From: Iamia majanohamensis
GTDB taxonomy: Bacteria > Actinomycetota > Acidimicrobiia > Acidimicrobiales > Iamiaceae
DNA: 64,000 nt
Reading direction: 5' to 3'
Assembly (NCBI RefSeq): GCF_028532485.1
Contig: NZ_CP116942.1
Location: 1,054,001-1,118,000, forward strand
Positions 42,978-50,941 of the stretch are shown one piece after another. The translations under genes were made by a program, and so were the position numbers. The first letter of the stretch is position 1, and the number at the start of each line of letters is the position of its first letter. Below the pieces are notes generated by a model that was given only the letters and a program-made list of their open reading frames with translations, did not search any database and had not been told where the DNA came from.

Positions 42978-44039
42978 ATGGCGCTGAAGGTCATCCAGTG
43001 GGCGAGCGGCGGGGTCGGGCGGGCCGCGGTGGCGGGCATCGCGGCCCACCCCGAGCTGGAGCTGGTGGGCCTGTGGGTCCACGACCCGGACAAGGTCGGG
43101 CGCGACGCGGGCGAGCTGGCCGGCACCGACCCGCTGGGCGTGGCCGCGACCGACGACGTCGAGGCCCTCCTCGCCCTGGGCGCCGACTGCGTCGTCTACA
43201 GCCCGATCGTCGCCGACGAGGCGGTGGTGGCCCGGATCCTCGCCGCCGGCACCAGCGTCGTCACCCCGCTGGGCTGGTTCTACACCGGTGGCCGCGACGT
43301 GTCGGTCCTGGCCGCCGCGGCCGAGGCGGGCGGCGCCACGCTCCACGGCACCGGCATCCACCCCGGCGGCGTCACCGAGCGCTTCCCGCTCATGGTGTCG
43401 GCCCTGTCCGGCAGCGTCACCCACGTGCGGGCCGAGGAGTTCTCCGACATCCGCACCTACGACGCACCCGGCGTGGTGCGCGACATCATGCTCTTCGGCG
43501 CCACGCCCGAGGCCGCCGCCGCCAGCCCGATGGTCGGCTTCCTCGGGTCCGGCTTCCTCCAGTCGATCGACATGGTCGTCGACGCCCTCGGCTTCCGCGC
43601 CGACGCCGAGCGCCGCTCCCGCCACGAGGTGGCGGTGGCCACCGCCCCCATCGACTCGCCCATCGGTCCCATCGAGCCGGGGCTGGTGGCGGCCCAGCGG
43701 TTCACGTGGGAGGCCACCGTCGACGGCGAGCCGGTCGTGACCGTCCGCACCAACTGGATGATGGGCGAGGAGGACCTCGACCCGGCCTGGACCTTCGGCC
43801 CGGGCGGCGAGCGCTTCGAGGTCGAGGTCAGCGGCGACCCGTCGAGCCTCGTCACCTTCCACGGCTGGCACCCGGAGTCCATCGCCGCCGGCCTCGAGCG
43901 CAACCCGGGGGTGGTGGCCACGGCCAACCACTGCGTCAGCGCCGTCCCGGCCGTGTGCGCGGCGCCGCCCGGCGTGCTCTCCTACCTCGACCTCCCGCTC
44001 GTCGCGGGCCGGGCCGCGCCCCACCTCGGCCGGGCCTGA
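42978..44039 (+). CDS. DapB-like NAD(P)H-dependent dehydrogenase (second copy)
   Basis: A 353-residue Rossmann protein starting ALKVIQWASGGVGRAAVAGIAAHPELELVGLWVHDPDKVGRDAGEL, clearly paralogous to the protein encoded at 23923-24999 through its first 150 residues (shared AAHPELEL and KVGRDAG; GTGIHPG here aligns with GIDPGWG there). The nucleotide motif is ASGGVG rather than GTGNVG. The substrate half diverges (EEFSDIRTYDAPGVVRDIMLFG). It is probably an imine/ketone-type dehydrogenase with an unknown substrate. Unlike its paralogue it has no CMD partner. GAGGCT lies 6 nt before the ATG, a possible degenerate -10. Confidence 0.82.
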   Translation: MALKVIQWASGGVGRAAVAGIAAHPELELVGLWVHDPDKVGRDAGELAGTDPLGVAATDDVEALLALGADCVVYSPIVADEAVVARILAAGTSVVTPLGWFYTGGRDVSVLAAAAEAGGATLHGTGIHPGGVTERFPLMVSALSGSVTHVRAEEFSDIRTYDAPGVVRDIMLFGATPEAAAASPMVGFLGSGFLQSIDMVVDALGFRADAERRSRHEVAVATAPIDSPIGPIEPGLVAAQRFTWEATVDGEPVVTVRTNWMMGEEDLDPAWTFGPGGERFEVEVSGDPSSLVTFHGWHPESIAAGLERNPGVVATANHCVSAVPAVCAAPPGVLSYLDLPLVAGRAAPHLGRA

Positions 44040-44040
44040 G

Positions 44041-44065
44041 CCGGGGCCGGGCGCCTCAGCCCCGG
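44041..44065. terminator. Hairpin between convergent genes
   Basis: CCGGGGC (44041-44047) pairs with GCCCCGG (44059-44065) around an 11-nt loop that contains the minus-strand stop of the BTAD gene. It begins 2 nt after the plus-strand stop. Confidence 0.45.
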
Positions 44066-46422
44066 AGCCGGGCCTCCGCCGCCGCCACCCCCGGCGAGGG
44101 GGGCAGGCCGAGCTCGCCCGACGCCCGCCGGGCCCGCTCCAGCAGGCTCCGGGCCGAGCTGCGCCGGCCGGCGTCGAGCAGGCGGTCGGCGGCGTCGACG
44201 CAGCGGTCCTCGTCGAGGGGGTCGAGGTCCACGGCCCGGTGCACCAGCGCCTCGGCGTCGTCGAGGCGGCCGGCGTCGAGCGCGACCCGGGCCCGCAGGT
44301 CGAGCAGGTCGAGCCGCAGCCGGCGCAGGGCCTCGCGGGGGGCTGCGGCCCAGGGTGCGTAGAGGTTGTCGAGGGCGAAGTCGCCCTCGTCCCACCGCAG
44401 GGCCCGCAGGGCGAGGCGGTCCGCCTCCTCCGGGTCCCGCCGCTCGGTGCCGAGGGCCCGCCGGCCCAGGCCCTGCAGCTCGAGGGCGTCGACGACCACG
44501 CCCGGCCCCAGGACGAGGACCGCGCCCTGGCGCACCAGGACCTCGGCGCCGAGCAGCGACCGGGCCCGCTTGAGCACGTTGCGCAGCCGGGCCCGGCCCA
44601 GGGTGGGGGCCACGTCGGGCCACAGCTGCTCGATGAGCTGGTCGGCGTGGACCCGGCCGCCCTCGGCGCTGACGATCTCGAGGGCCGCCGTCACCCGCCC
44701 CACCGGCAGCGGGGTGGCCGGGGCCCCGTCGACCTCCACGTCGAGTCGCCCCAGGAGGTGGATCCGGGTGGTGCCGCGCTCGGGGTGCTCGGGGGCGTCC
44801 CCGGTGGCCCGGGAGAGGAGGTCCGACGCCCGGTCCCGCCAGGCGGGCGCACCCAGGTTCTCGAACAGCTGGGCCGCGGAGCGGAGGTGGACCTCGGCGT
44901 CGCCCGGCCGCCCCTCGGCCACCAGCCGGCGACCCCACTCCAGGCGGACCCGGGCCAGCGGCCACGGCAGCGGCGGGTCGCTGACCCGCCGCAGCGCGTC
45001 GCCCAGGTCGGCGTCGACGTCGGTGCCCCGGCCGAGGCTCGACCCCACCCGGGCGGCCAGGCTGAGGCCCCGGTCGTGGCCGGCGCGCCGGGCCCGGCGC
45101 TCGAGGTCGTCGAGGAGGACGCCGGCCTCGTCCTCCCGGCCCACGGCGGCCAGCGACTCGACCAGGCACGCCTCCCACAGCGTGGGGGCGGGGTTCTGGT
45201 CCGGCGGGCCGCCGTCGGCCAGCGGGGCCACCGCGTCGAGGGCCTCCCGGGGCCGCCCCGCCAGCAGGTGCAGCTCGGCCAGGGCCGCGCGGGCCGTCAG
45301 CCGGGCCGGGTCGCCGGGGGCGGTGGCCTCGGCCAGGGCGAGGGCGGCGAGGGTCCTCGCCTCCTCGTCGCCCCGGCACGCGGCGACCAGGGCGGCGGTG
45401 GCGTGGGCGCCCGGCCGCCACCCCGTGGGCCCCGGGGGCGAGGCGGCCACCGCGTCGGCCGCGTCGCGCACCGCGGCGTCCCAGTCGCCCAGCCCGAAGT
45501 CGATGATGGCGCTGACGACCAGTGCCCCGGCCCGGGCCGCCGGGTGGGTGCCGTCGTCGGTGGCGGCCACGACCCGGTCGGCCACGGCCCGGGCGTCGTC
45601 GTAGTCCTCCACCCACACCAGGGCGAGGGCCACCACCACCAGCACGTCGAGGGCCTCGGGGTCGGCCGAGGGGGCCGCCACCAGCCCGCCGGGCGCGTGG
45701 AGGAGGGCGCTGCCCGCCGTCGCCTCCCCGGCCAGCACCAGGGCGCCGCCCCGCAGGGCCCGGAGGAGGGCCCCGTCCGGGCCCGGCTCGTCCTCGGCCC
45801 CGGCGGTGAGGGCCAGGGCCCGGGTGGCGTCTCCGGAGCGGACCGCGCCGACGGCCCGGGCCACCCGCTCCCGGTCGGCGGCCACCGGCCCCAGGTCGGT
45901 GACCGGCAGCGCCTCGGGCGCCTCCCGGCCGGCCGCCGCCCAGCCGAGGACCACCGTGGTGGCGGTCCCCGCGGCCCGCCGGCCCACGAAGGCGAGCGCC
46001 TCCCGGGTGGGCTCGTCGAGGAGGTCGGCCCGCTCGACCACGAGCGCGACCGGCCGCTCGCGCGCCGCGGCCCGCAGCAGGTCGCGTGCGGCCAGGCCGC
46101 AGGTGAGGGCATCGGGGGGCCCGCTCCCCGGGCCTCGGCCGAGGGCGGCGTCGAGGGCGGCTCGGCGCGCCGGCAGGAGGGCGGCGGCGTGGTCGAGCAG
46201 CGGCTCGAGGAGGTCGTGGAGCCCGGCGTGGGCCAGCCCCGACTCGGCCGCCACCCCGCGCCCCCGCACCACCGTGGCCCCCTGGGCGCCCAGGGCCGCG
46301 GCGAGGGCGGCGACCGCGTCGGCGGTCGCCGCCTCCGGGCCCCGGACCACGACGGCCCCGCCGGCGCCCCCGCCCGCTGCGGCCAGGGCGAGCCCGGGAC
46401 CGGTGGTGGGGTCGTCGGTCAT
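44056..46422 (-). CDS. BTAD-type transcriptional regulator with degenerate ATPase domain
   Basis: A 788-residue regulator with reversed order compared with AfsR. An ATPase-like N-terminus (about 20-170) and TPR-like alanine-rich repeats (about 190-545) precede a winged helix (about 552-645; IHLLGRLDVEVDG, QLIEQLWPDV, RARLRNVLKRARSLLG) and a bacterial transcriptional activation domain (about 650-775; PWAAAPREALRRLRLDLLDLRARVAL). The P-loop is gone (VRGPEAATADAV instead of GxxGxGKT) and the Walker B Asp is Glu (LVVERADLLDE), so ATP hydrolysis is unlikely. SARP/BTAD proteins activate secondary metabolism or stress genes. GGAGGT precedes the ATG; the minus-strand TACGCT (46474-46479) is the likely -10. 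The divergent small-protein operon is a likely target. Confidence 0.85.
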   Translation of the reverse strand: MTDDPTTGPGLALAAAGGGAGGAVVVRGPEAATADAVAALAAALGAQGATVVRGRGVAAESGLAHAGLHDLLEPLLDHAAALLPARRAALDAALGRGPGSGPPDALTCGLAARDLLRAAARERPVALVVERADLLDEPTREALAFVGRRAAGTATTVVLGWAAAGREAPEALPVTDLGPVAADRERVARAVGAVRSGDATRALALTAGAEDEPGPDGALLRALRGGALVLAGEATAGSALLHAPGGLVAAPSADPEALDVLVVVALALVWVEDYDDARAVADRVVAATDDGTHPAARAGALVVSAIIDFGLGDWDAAVRDAADAVAASPPGPTGWRPGAHATAALVAACRGDEEARTLAALALAEATAPGDPARLTARAALAELHLLAGRPREALDAVAPLADGGPPDQNPAPTLWEACLVESLAAVGREDEAGVLLDDLERRARRAGHDRGLSLAARVGSSLGRGTDVDADLGDALRRVSDPPLPWPLARVRLEWGRRLVAEGRPGDAEVHLRSAAQLFENLGAPAWRDRASDLLSRATGDAPEHPERGTTRIHLLGRLDVEVDGAPATPLPVGRVTAALEIVSAEGGRVHADQLIEQLWPDVAPTLGRARLRNVLKRARSLLGAEVLVRQGAVLVLGPGVVVDALELQGLGRRALGTERRDPEEADRLALRALRWDEGDFALDNLYAPWAAAPREALRRLRLDLLDLRARVALDAGRLDDAEALVHRAVDLDPLDEDRCVDAADRLLDAGRRSSARSLLERARRASGELGLPPSPGVAAAEARLRG

Positions 46423-46503
46423 GGCGGGCGGCACCTCCGTCGGGGGCGGACGAGGCCCCCGCGCCGGGCCGGCAGCGTACCCGGGCCCACCGGGTGGTGG
46501 CCG

Positions 46504-46523
46504 CGTGGCCCGTCCGGGCCACG
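46504..46523. promoter_or_regulatory. 20-bp palindrome in BTAD/small-protein divergent promoter
   Basis: CGTGGCCCG-TC-CGGGCCACG has perfect 9-bp arms. It lies about 25 bp upstream of the minus-strand TACGCT, near its -35, and 56 bp upstream of the plus-strand TACCGT (46579-46584), so it could control both directions. Confidence 0.5.
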
Positions 46524-46617
46524 ACCCGGATGGCTCCCGGCGACACGGCCCCGGCCCGCCGGCAGCCCGACCCGTCCGTACCGTCCCCGGGGGAGAGGGA
46601 ACCCGGGGAGGACGGCC

Positions 46618-46836
46618 GTGGTGGAGAGCTTCGTGGTGAGGGTGCGGGCCGGCCTGGCCGCCGGTGCGCTGGCGGGGGAGGTCGAGGTGGTGGCGACCGG
46701 CCGGCGCGCCGTGTTCCGCAGCGCCGAGGACCTGGTCGGCCTCCTCGTCGACCTCACCGCCGCCGGTGGGGCGCCGAGCCCGCCCGGCGGCGAGGGCCCC
46801 GCCGCCGGCGCCCCGGCGGGGGAGGTGGCGGGGTGA
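46618..46836 (+). CDS. Small conserved-type protein of unknown function
   Basis: A 72-residue protein: VVESFVVRVRAGLAAGALAGEVEVVATGRRAVFRSAEDLVGLLVDLTAAGG plus a Pro/Gly/Ala-rich tail. The pattern of a beta strand, a turn, G.vevv.TG...F.s.edL..lL is one I associate with small actinobacterial proteins found beside LuxR/BTAD-type regulators; function unknown. GGGGAGG lies 6-8 nt before the start, and a second GTG follows immediately as an alternative. It overlaps the next gene by GTGA. The -10 TACCGT is about 33 nt upstream. Confidence 0.6.
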   Translation: MVESFVVRVRAGLAAGALAGEVEVVATGRRAVFRSAEDLVGLLVDLTAAGGAPSPPGGEGPAAGAPAGEVAG

Positions 46837-47294
46837 CCGCCCGCCCGCCCCACGGACCACGGCGCCGGCGCCCGGTCCTGCTGGCGGCCCTGGCCCTGGT
46901 CCTGGTCCTGGCGTCGGCCTGCGGCGGCGGCCCGACGGACCGGGCGGCGGGGGCCCGCCCGGTCGCCACCGCAGCCCGCCGGGTCGTGCCGGGCACGACG
47001 CGTGGCGGCCCCGCCCGCTTCGCCCCCCTCGGTGACCGGCGCAGCCCTGCGGGTCCGCGAGCCACGCCGACGGCCGCCACCTCGCCGCCGGCCGACGTGG
47101 CGCGGGCCGGCGCCCTCGCGGGCGAGGGGCTGGCCCGGGCCGCGGTTGCCCGCGCCCCGTCCCGTGCCGCGTCGGGGACCGCCCGCCGGCCGGCGCCCCC
47201 GACCCGGCTCCCGGCCTCCGGGACCACGGCCGTCCGCCCGGCGTGGACGGGCCCCGGCACCCTCACCCCGGCCCACCCCGGGGGCAAGGGCTGA
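46833..47294 (+). CDS. Low-complexity lipoprotein
   Basis: A 153-residue protein with a clear lipoprotein signal (RPPHGPRRRRPVLLAALALV then LVLASAC) and a mature part dominated by Ala/Arg/Pro/Thr without a recognisable fold. The strong start context (GGAGG, GTGA overlap with the preceding gene) supports translation, but the mature sequence resembles random GC-rich coding, so it may be a degenerate or fast-evolving surface protein. Confidence 0.5.
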   Translation: MTARPPHGPRRRRPVLLAALALVLVLASACGGGPTDRAAGARPVATAARRVVPGTTRGGPARFAPLGDRRSPAGPRATPTAATSPPADVARAGALAGEGLARAAVARAPSRAASGTARRPAPPTRLPASGTTAVRPAWTGPGTLTPAHPGGKG

Positions 47295-47320
47295 CCCGGG
47301 CCGCGCTCCCGGGTGGGACG

Positions 47321-48142
47321 ATGGGGAACGTGCCCACCGCAGAGGTCAACGGGATCGAGGTCGCCTACGAGCGGACGGGGGAGGGGCCCCGCCTGCTCTT
47401 CCTCGGCGGCTCGGGCTCGTCGCTGCGGGAGTCGGCCCTGCTGCGGGCGCCGTTCGCCGAGCACTTCGACGTCCTGGCCCACGACCAGCGGGGGCAGGGC
47501 GCCACCTCGGTGCCGCCCGGTCCGTACTCCATGGCCGACTACGCAGCCGACGCCCTCGCCCTCCTGGACCACGTGGGCTGGGACACCTGCCGCCTGGTGG
47601 GCATCTCCTTCGGCGGGATGGTCGCCCAGGAGGTGGCGGTCACCGCCCCCGACCGCATCGAGCGGATGGCGCTGCTGTGCACGTCGCCCGGCGGCGCGGG
47701 CGGCGCGTCGTACCCCCTCCACGAGCTGGCGGACCTCGACGCCGAGGCGCGGGCCGCGACCTACCCCACGCTGCTCGACACCCGGTTCACCCCCGGGTGG
47801 CTGGCCGACCACGAGGGCGACCGCGGCCTGCTGGAGGTGATGGCGGCGCGCACCGGCCGGGAGCGCAGCGCCGAGGCGCGCCGGGGCGAGGCCGAGCAGC
47901 TCGAGGCCCGCCGCCACCACGACGTGTGGGACCGCCTCCCCGACGTGACCTGCCCGACGCTCGTGGCCTCCGGGCGCCACGACGGGATCGCCCCGCCGGC
48001 CAACGGCGAGGCCATCGCCGGGCGGATCCCGGGGGCCGAGCTGCGGACCTACGAGGGAGGCCACGCCTTCTTCGTGCAGGACCGGGCGGCCTTCCCCGAC
48101 GTCGTCGCCTTCCTGGCCGGCGACGGGGCCCGGGGCGGGTGA
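47321..48142 (+). CDS. Alpha/beta hydrolase
   Basis: A 273-residue alpha/beta-hydrolase-fold enzyme. The oxyanion strand is LLFLGGSGSSL, HDQRGQGATS follows, and the nucleophile elbow is VGISFGGMVAQE (Ser about 98). The acid is in ASGRHDGIAPPANG and the histidine in YEGGHAFFVQD. It is similar in style to 3-oxoadipate enol-lactonase or esterase-like members, but several families share these motifs and substrate prediction is unsafe. Start ATG at MGNVPTAEVNG; a GTG three codons later is also possible. Convergent with cydB, sharing a hairpin at the stops. Confidence 0.87.
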   Translation: MGNVPTAEVNGIEVAYERTGEGPRLLFLGGSGSSLRESALLRAPFAEHFDVLAHDQRGQGATSVPPGPYSMADYAADALALLDHVGWDTCRLVGISFGGMVAQEVAVTAPDRIERMALLCTSPGGAGGASYPLHELADLDAEARAATYPTLLDTRFTPGWLADHEGDRGLLEVMAARTGRERSAEARRGEAEQLEARRHHDVWDRLPDVTCPTLVASGRHDGIAPPANGEAIAGRIPGAELRTYEGGHAFFVQDRAAFPDVVAFLAGDGARGG

Positions 48143-48147
48143 CCGAC

Positions 48148-48168
48148 GGGCCCCCTCAGGGGGCGCCC
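48148..48168. terminator. Hairpin over the convergent cydB stop
   Basis: GGG-CCCCC (48148-48155) pairs with GGGGG-cg-CCC (48159-48168), and the loop TCA is the minus-strand stop codon of cydB. It probably ends both convergent transcripts. Confidence 0.45.
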
Positions 48169-49160
48169 TCCTCGGGCAGCAGGCCCTTCTGGTCGAGCCG
48201 GTAGAGCAGGCCCAGGGCCGGGAAGATGAACACCACGGCCAGGCCGGTGGCCACCAGCACCGCACCGAGGGTGCCGTCGGGGGCGGCGGCCTCGGCCACG
48301 GTGAGGGACCCGGGGAGCATGTCGTCCCACTGGGCCACGCCCCACGCCACCACCACCGCCGCCACCGCCAGGGCGGCCAGCTCCCGCCCGCCCCGCTCGG
48401 ACCGGCGCACGAGGAGCACGAGCGAGCCCAGGCCGGCCAGGGCCGACAGCACCACGACGGGCAGGGCCCGGGAGGTGAGGCCGTCGAAGAGCCGGTCGGC
48501 GTCGGCGGCGAGGACGAACACCCCGACGCCGGCGACGACCCCGGCGACCACCGCGGTGGCGATGGCCCGGGTGCGGAAGTAGGCGACCATGGCGTCGTCG
48601 CCGAGGCGCCGAGAGTCCCGCACCAGGTAGACGGCGGCGAGGTAGGCGACGACGCACACGGCGAGCACCCCGCCGAGCACCGAGGTGGGGTTGATCCAGC
48701 TCGTCCACATGTCGCCGGCGCGGCCGTCGGGCACCCGCCCCGAGGCGATGCCGCCGGCGACGGCGCCCATGCAGTAGGGGACCAGCACCGACGAGGCCGC
48801 GAAGGCGGCGCCGAAGTTGCGCTTGTCGCGCGTGCGCAGCACCACCTTGCGGAAGGCGAAGCCCGACCCCCGCAGCACGATCCCGAAGGCGGCCAGGGCG
48901 AGGGGCACGAACAGGGTGAGGGTGATGGACTCGTAGGCCGCGGGGAAGCAGGTCCACAGCACGACGAAGACGTAGATGAGCCAGACGTGGTTGGCCTCCC
49001 ACACCGGGCCGATGGAGTGGTCGATCACCTCCCGGGGCCGCTCGCCGCGCCGGGCGCCGCCGGCCACCAGGTCCCAGAACCCGGCGCCGAAGTCGGCCCC
49101 GCCCAGCACCGCGTAGGCGGTGACGCCGACGAACAGCACGACCGCGGCGGCGGTGCTCAC
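48156..49160 (-). CDS. cydB: Cytochrome bd ubiquinol/menaquinol oxidase subunit II
   Basis: A 334-residue membrane subunit with about eight to nine helices. Family landmarks are VLGGADFGAGFWDL (about 16-30), IGPVWEANHVWLIYVFVVLWTCFPAAY (about 50-76) and FRKVVLRTRDKRNFGAAFAASS. CydB stabilises CydA and the haems in the quinol-oxidising, O2-reducing, membrane-bound oxidase with high oxygen affinity. GTG start overlapping the cydA stop by GTGA. No cydC/cydD assembly transporter follows, so these must lie elsewhere. Confidence 0.95.
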   Translation of the reverse strand: MSTAAAVVLFVGVTAYAVLGGADFGAGFWDLVAGGARRGERPREVIDHSIGPVWEANHVWLIYVFVVLWTCFPAAYESITLTLFVPLALAAFGIVLRGSGFAFRKVVLRTRDKRNFGAAFAASSVLVPYCMGAVAGGIASGRVPDGRAGDMWTSWINPTSVLGGVLAVCVVAYLAAVYLVRDSRRLGDDAMVAYFRTRAIATAVVAGVVAGVGVFVLAADADRLFDGLTSRALPVVVLSALAGLGSLVLLVRRSERGGRELAALAVAAVVVAWGVAQWDDMLPGSLTVAEAAAPDGTLGAVLVATGLAVVFIFPALGLLYRLDQKGLLPEEGAP

Positions 49161-50659
49161 GGTCCGGCCCCCCGGTCGTCGTCGACGTCGCCCGGCGGCC
49201 CGTCGGCCGCGCCGGGGTCGGCGCCGACACCCGCCGGTGCGGCTCCCGCCCCGGGGCCGTAGGGCACGTCGTCGGCGGTGGAGGCGTCCTCGTCGCCCGC
49301 CTCGGCCTGGGCCCGGAACCGCCGGCTCATGCCCCGCAGCACGAGCACGGTCGTCACCCCCAGCCCGACGTAGAGGACCGTCACGCCGATGAAGGTGACC
49401 CAGACCCCGGAGCTGGTGGTGGCGGCCTCGTCGACCCGCATGAAGTTGTAGACGATCCAGGGCTGGCGTCCGACCTCGCTCACGATCCAGCCCGCCTCCA
49501 TGGCGATGATCGACAGCACGCCGGCGCTGGAGGCGAGGCGCAGGAACAGGCGGCTCTGGGGCATGTCCCGCCGTCGCCACCAGGTGAGCCCGAACCACAG
49601 CGACAGCAGGAACAGCGCCGTGCCCAGCCCCACCATGACGTCCCACGACCAGTGGACGATGTTCACCTGGCGGGTGGTCGGGCGCTCGTCCTCGGGCACC
49701 GCCTCGAGGCCCTGGATCACCGTCCCGGTGCCGGTGCTCGGGTCGACGAGGATCGACGCCACGCCGGGGATGGGGATGCCCCCGGAGATGCTGCCGTCGT
49801 CCTCCAGGCGGCCGAAGAGGGTCTCGGGGACGTCGTCGCTCGTCTCCGGGACCATCTCGATGGCGGCGAACTTGGTGGGCTGGTTGTTCGCCACCCAGCG
49901 GGCGAGGGAGTCGCCCACCCCCATCTGGATGGGGGTGGCGATGGCGGCCACGGTGAAGGGGATCAGGAACCCGAGACGGTGGTAGCGGTCGCGCCGGCCC
50001 CGGAGCATCCCGACGGCGTAGACCGAGGCGACGAGGAAGCCGCCCACCACGTAGGCGGCCACCACCATGTGGGCGGCCATCAGCGGCATGGCGTCGTTGA
50101 AGATGACCGACCACGGGTCGACCTCGACCACCTCGCCGGCAGCGTCGAGGGTGAAGCCCGACGGCGAGTTCATCCAGGCGTTGGCCGAGATCACGGCCAC
50201 GCTGCCCATGATCCCGGTGACGACGATGGGGACGCCGGTCCAGAAGTGGGCCCACGGCGGCAGCCGCCGCCACCCGTAGATGTAGATGGAGACGAAGACC
50301 GCCTCGAGGAAGAAGAACAGCCCCTCGAACGCGAACGGGATCCCGAACACCTCCCCCCACCGGCCCATGAAGCGGGGCCAGAGGAGGCCGAACTCGAAGG
50401 ACAGGACGGTCCCGGTCACGGCCCCGACCGCGAAGGTGACGGCCATGTACTTCGACCAGCGCTGGGCGAGCAGCAGGGCGTCGCGGTCGTCGTGGCGGAT
50501 CGCCTTGTAGTTGGCGATCAGGATCATCAGGGCCCACGACACCCCGAGGGGCACGAGGATGATGTGGGCGGCGAGGGTGAACGCCATCTGGGCCCGGGCC
50601 CAGGGCAGCGGGTCGACGGCCGCCAGCACCGGCGCGACGGTGGCGAGGGTGCCGCTCAC
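49157..50659 (-). CDS. cydA: Cytochrome bd oxidase subunit I
   Basis: A 500-residue membrane protein of nine helices. RAQMAFTLAAHIILVPLGVSW gives the N-terminal haem His. FEFGLLWPRFM and FAFEGLFFFLEAVFVSIYIYGW carry the conserved acidic proton-path/haem d residues. MPLMAAHMVVAAYVVGGF has the haem b558 His, and GRQPWIVY is the diagnostic CydA motif. The segment between helices 6 and 7 is short, so it belongs to the short Q-loop type usual in actinobacteria. The C-terminal tail (about 450-500) is acidic, Pro/Gly-rich and probably disordered, an extension not needed for function. GTG start. Confidence 0.95.
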   Translation of the reverse strand: MSGTLATVAPVLAAVDPLPWARAQMAFTLAAHIILVPLGVSWALMILIANYKAIRHDDRDALLLAQRWSKYMAVTFAVGAVTGTVLSFEFGLLWPRFMGRWGEVFGIPFAFEGLFFFLEAVFVSIYIYGWRRLPPWAHFWTGVPIVVTGIMGSVAVISANAWMNSPSGFTLDAAGEVVEVDPWSVIFNDAMPLMAAHMVVAAYVVGGFLVASVYAVGMLRGRRDRYHRLGFLIPFTVAAIATPIQMGVGDSLARWVANNQPTKFAAIEMVPETSDDVPETLFGRLEDDGSISGGIPIPGVASILVDPSTGTGTVIQGLEAVPEDERPTTRQVNIVHWSWDVMVGLGTALFLLSLWFGLTWWRRRDMPQSRLFLRLASSAGVLSIIAMEAGWIVSEVGRQPWIVYNFMRVDEAATTSSGVWVTFIGVTVLYVGLGVTTVLVLRGMSRRFRAQAEAGDEDASTADDVPYGPGAGAAPAGVGADPGAADGPPGDVDDDRGAGP

Positions 50660-50941
50660 CGGGCGGGGCCCGGCCTCCGCCCGGCGCGGTCACCACCCCG
50701 GTGGTCGTCTCGCTCGGTGGTCGATGGCGGCATCGGCGCGTGCTCCTCCCGGTGGCGGCGGTCTACCAGATCGGCCGCGCACCACCCGTCCGGGTGGCGC
50801 TCGCGCCGCGGTGCGCCCGGCCGGAGGGTCACGAACCCGGCCTCCCTGCCGACCCTAGGATCAGCCGGGAGGGCGCGGAAGGGGTGGTCAGCCCGGTCCC
50901 GTCCCCGGGTCCGAGACGGATCGCCGACCGACCGGAGCGCC

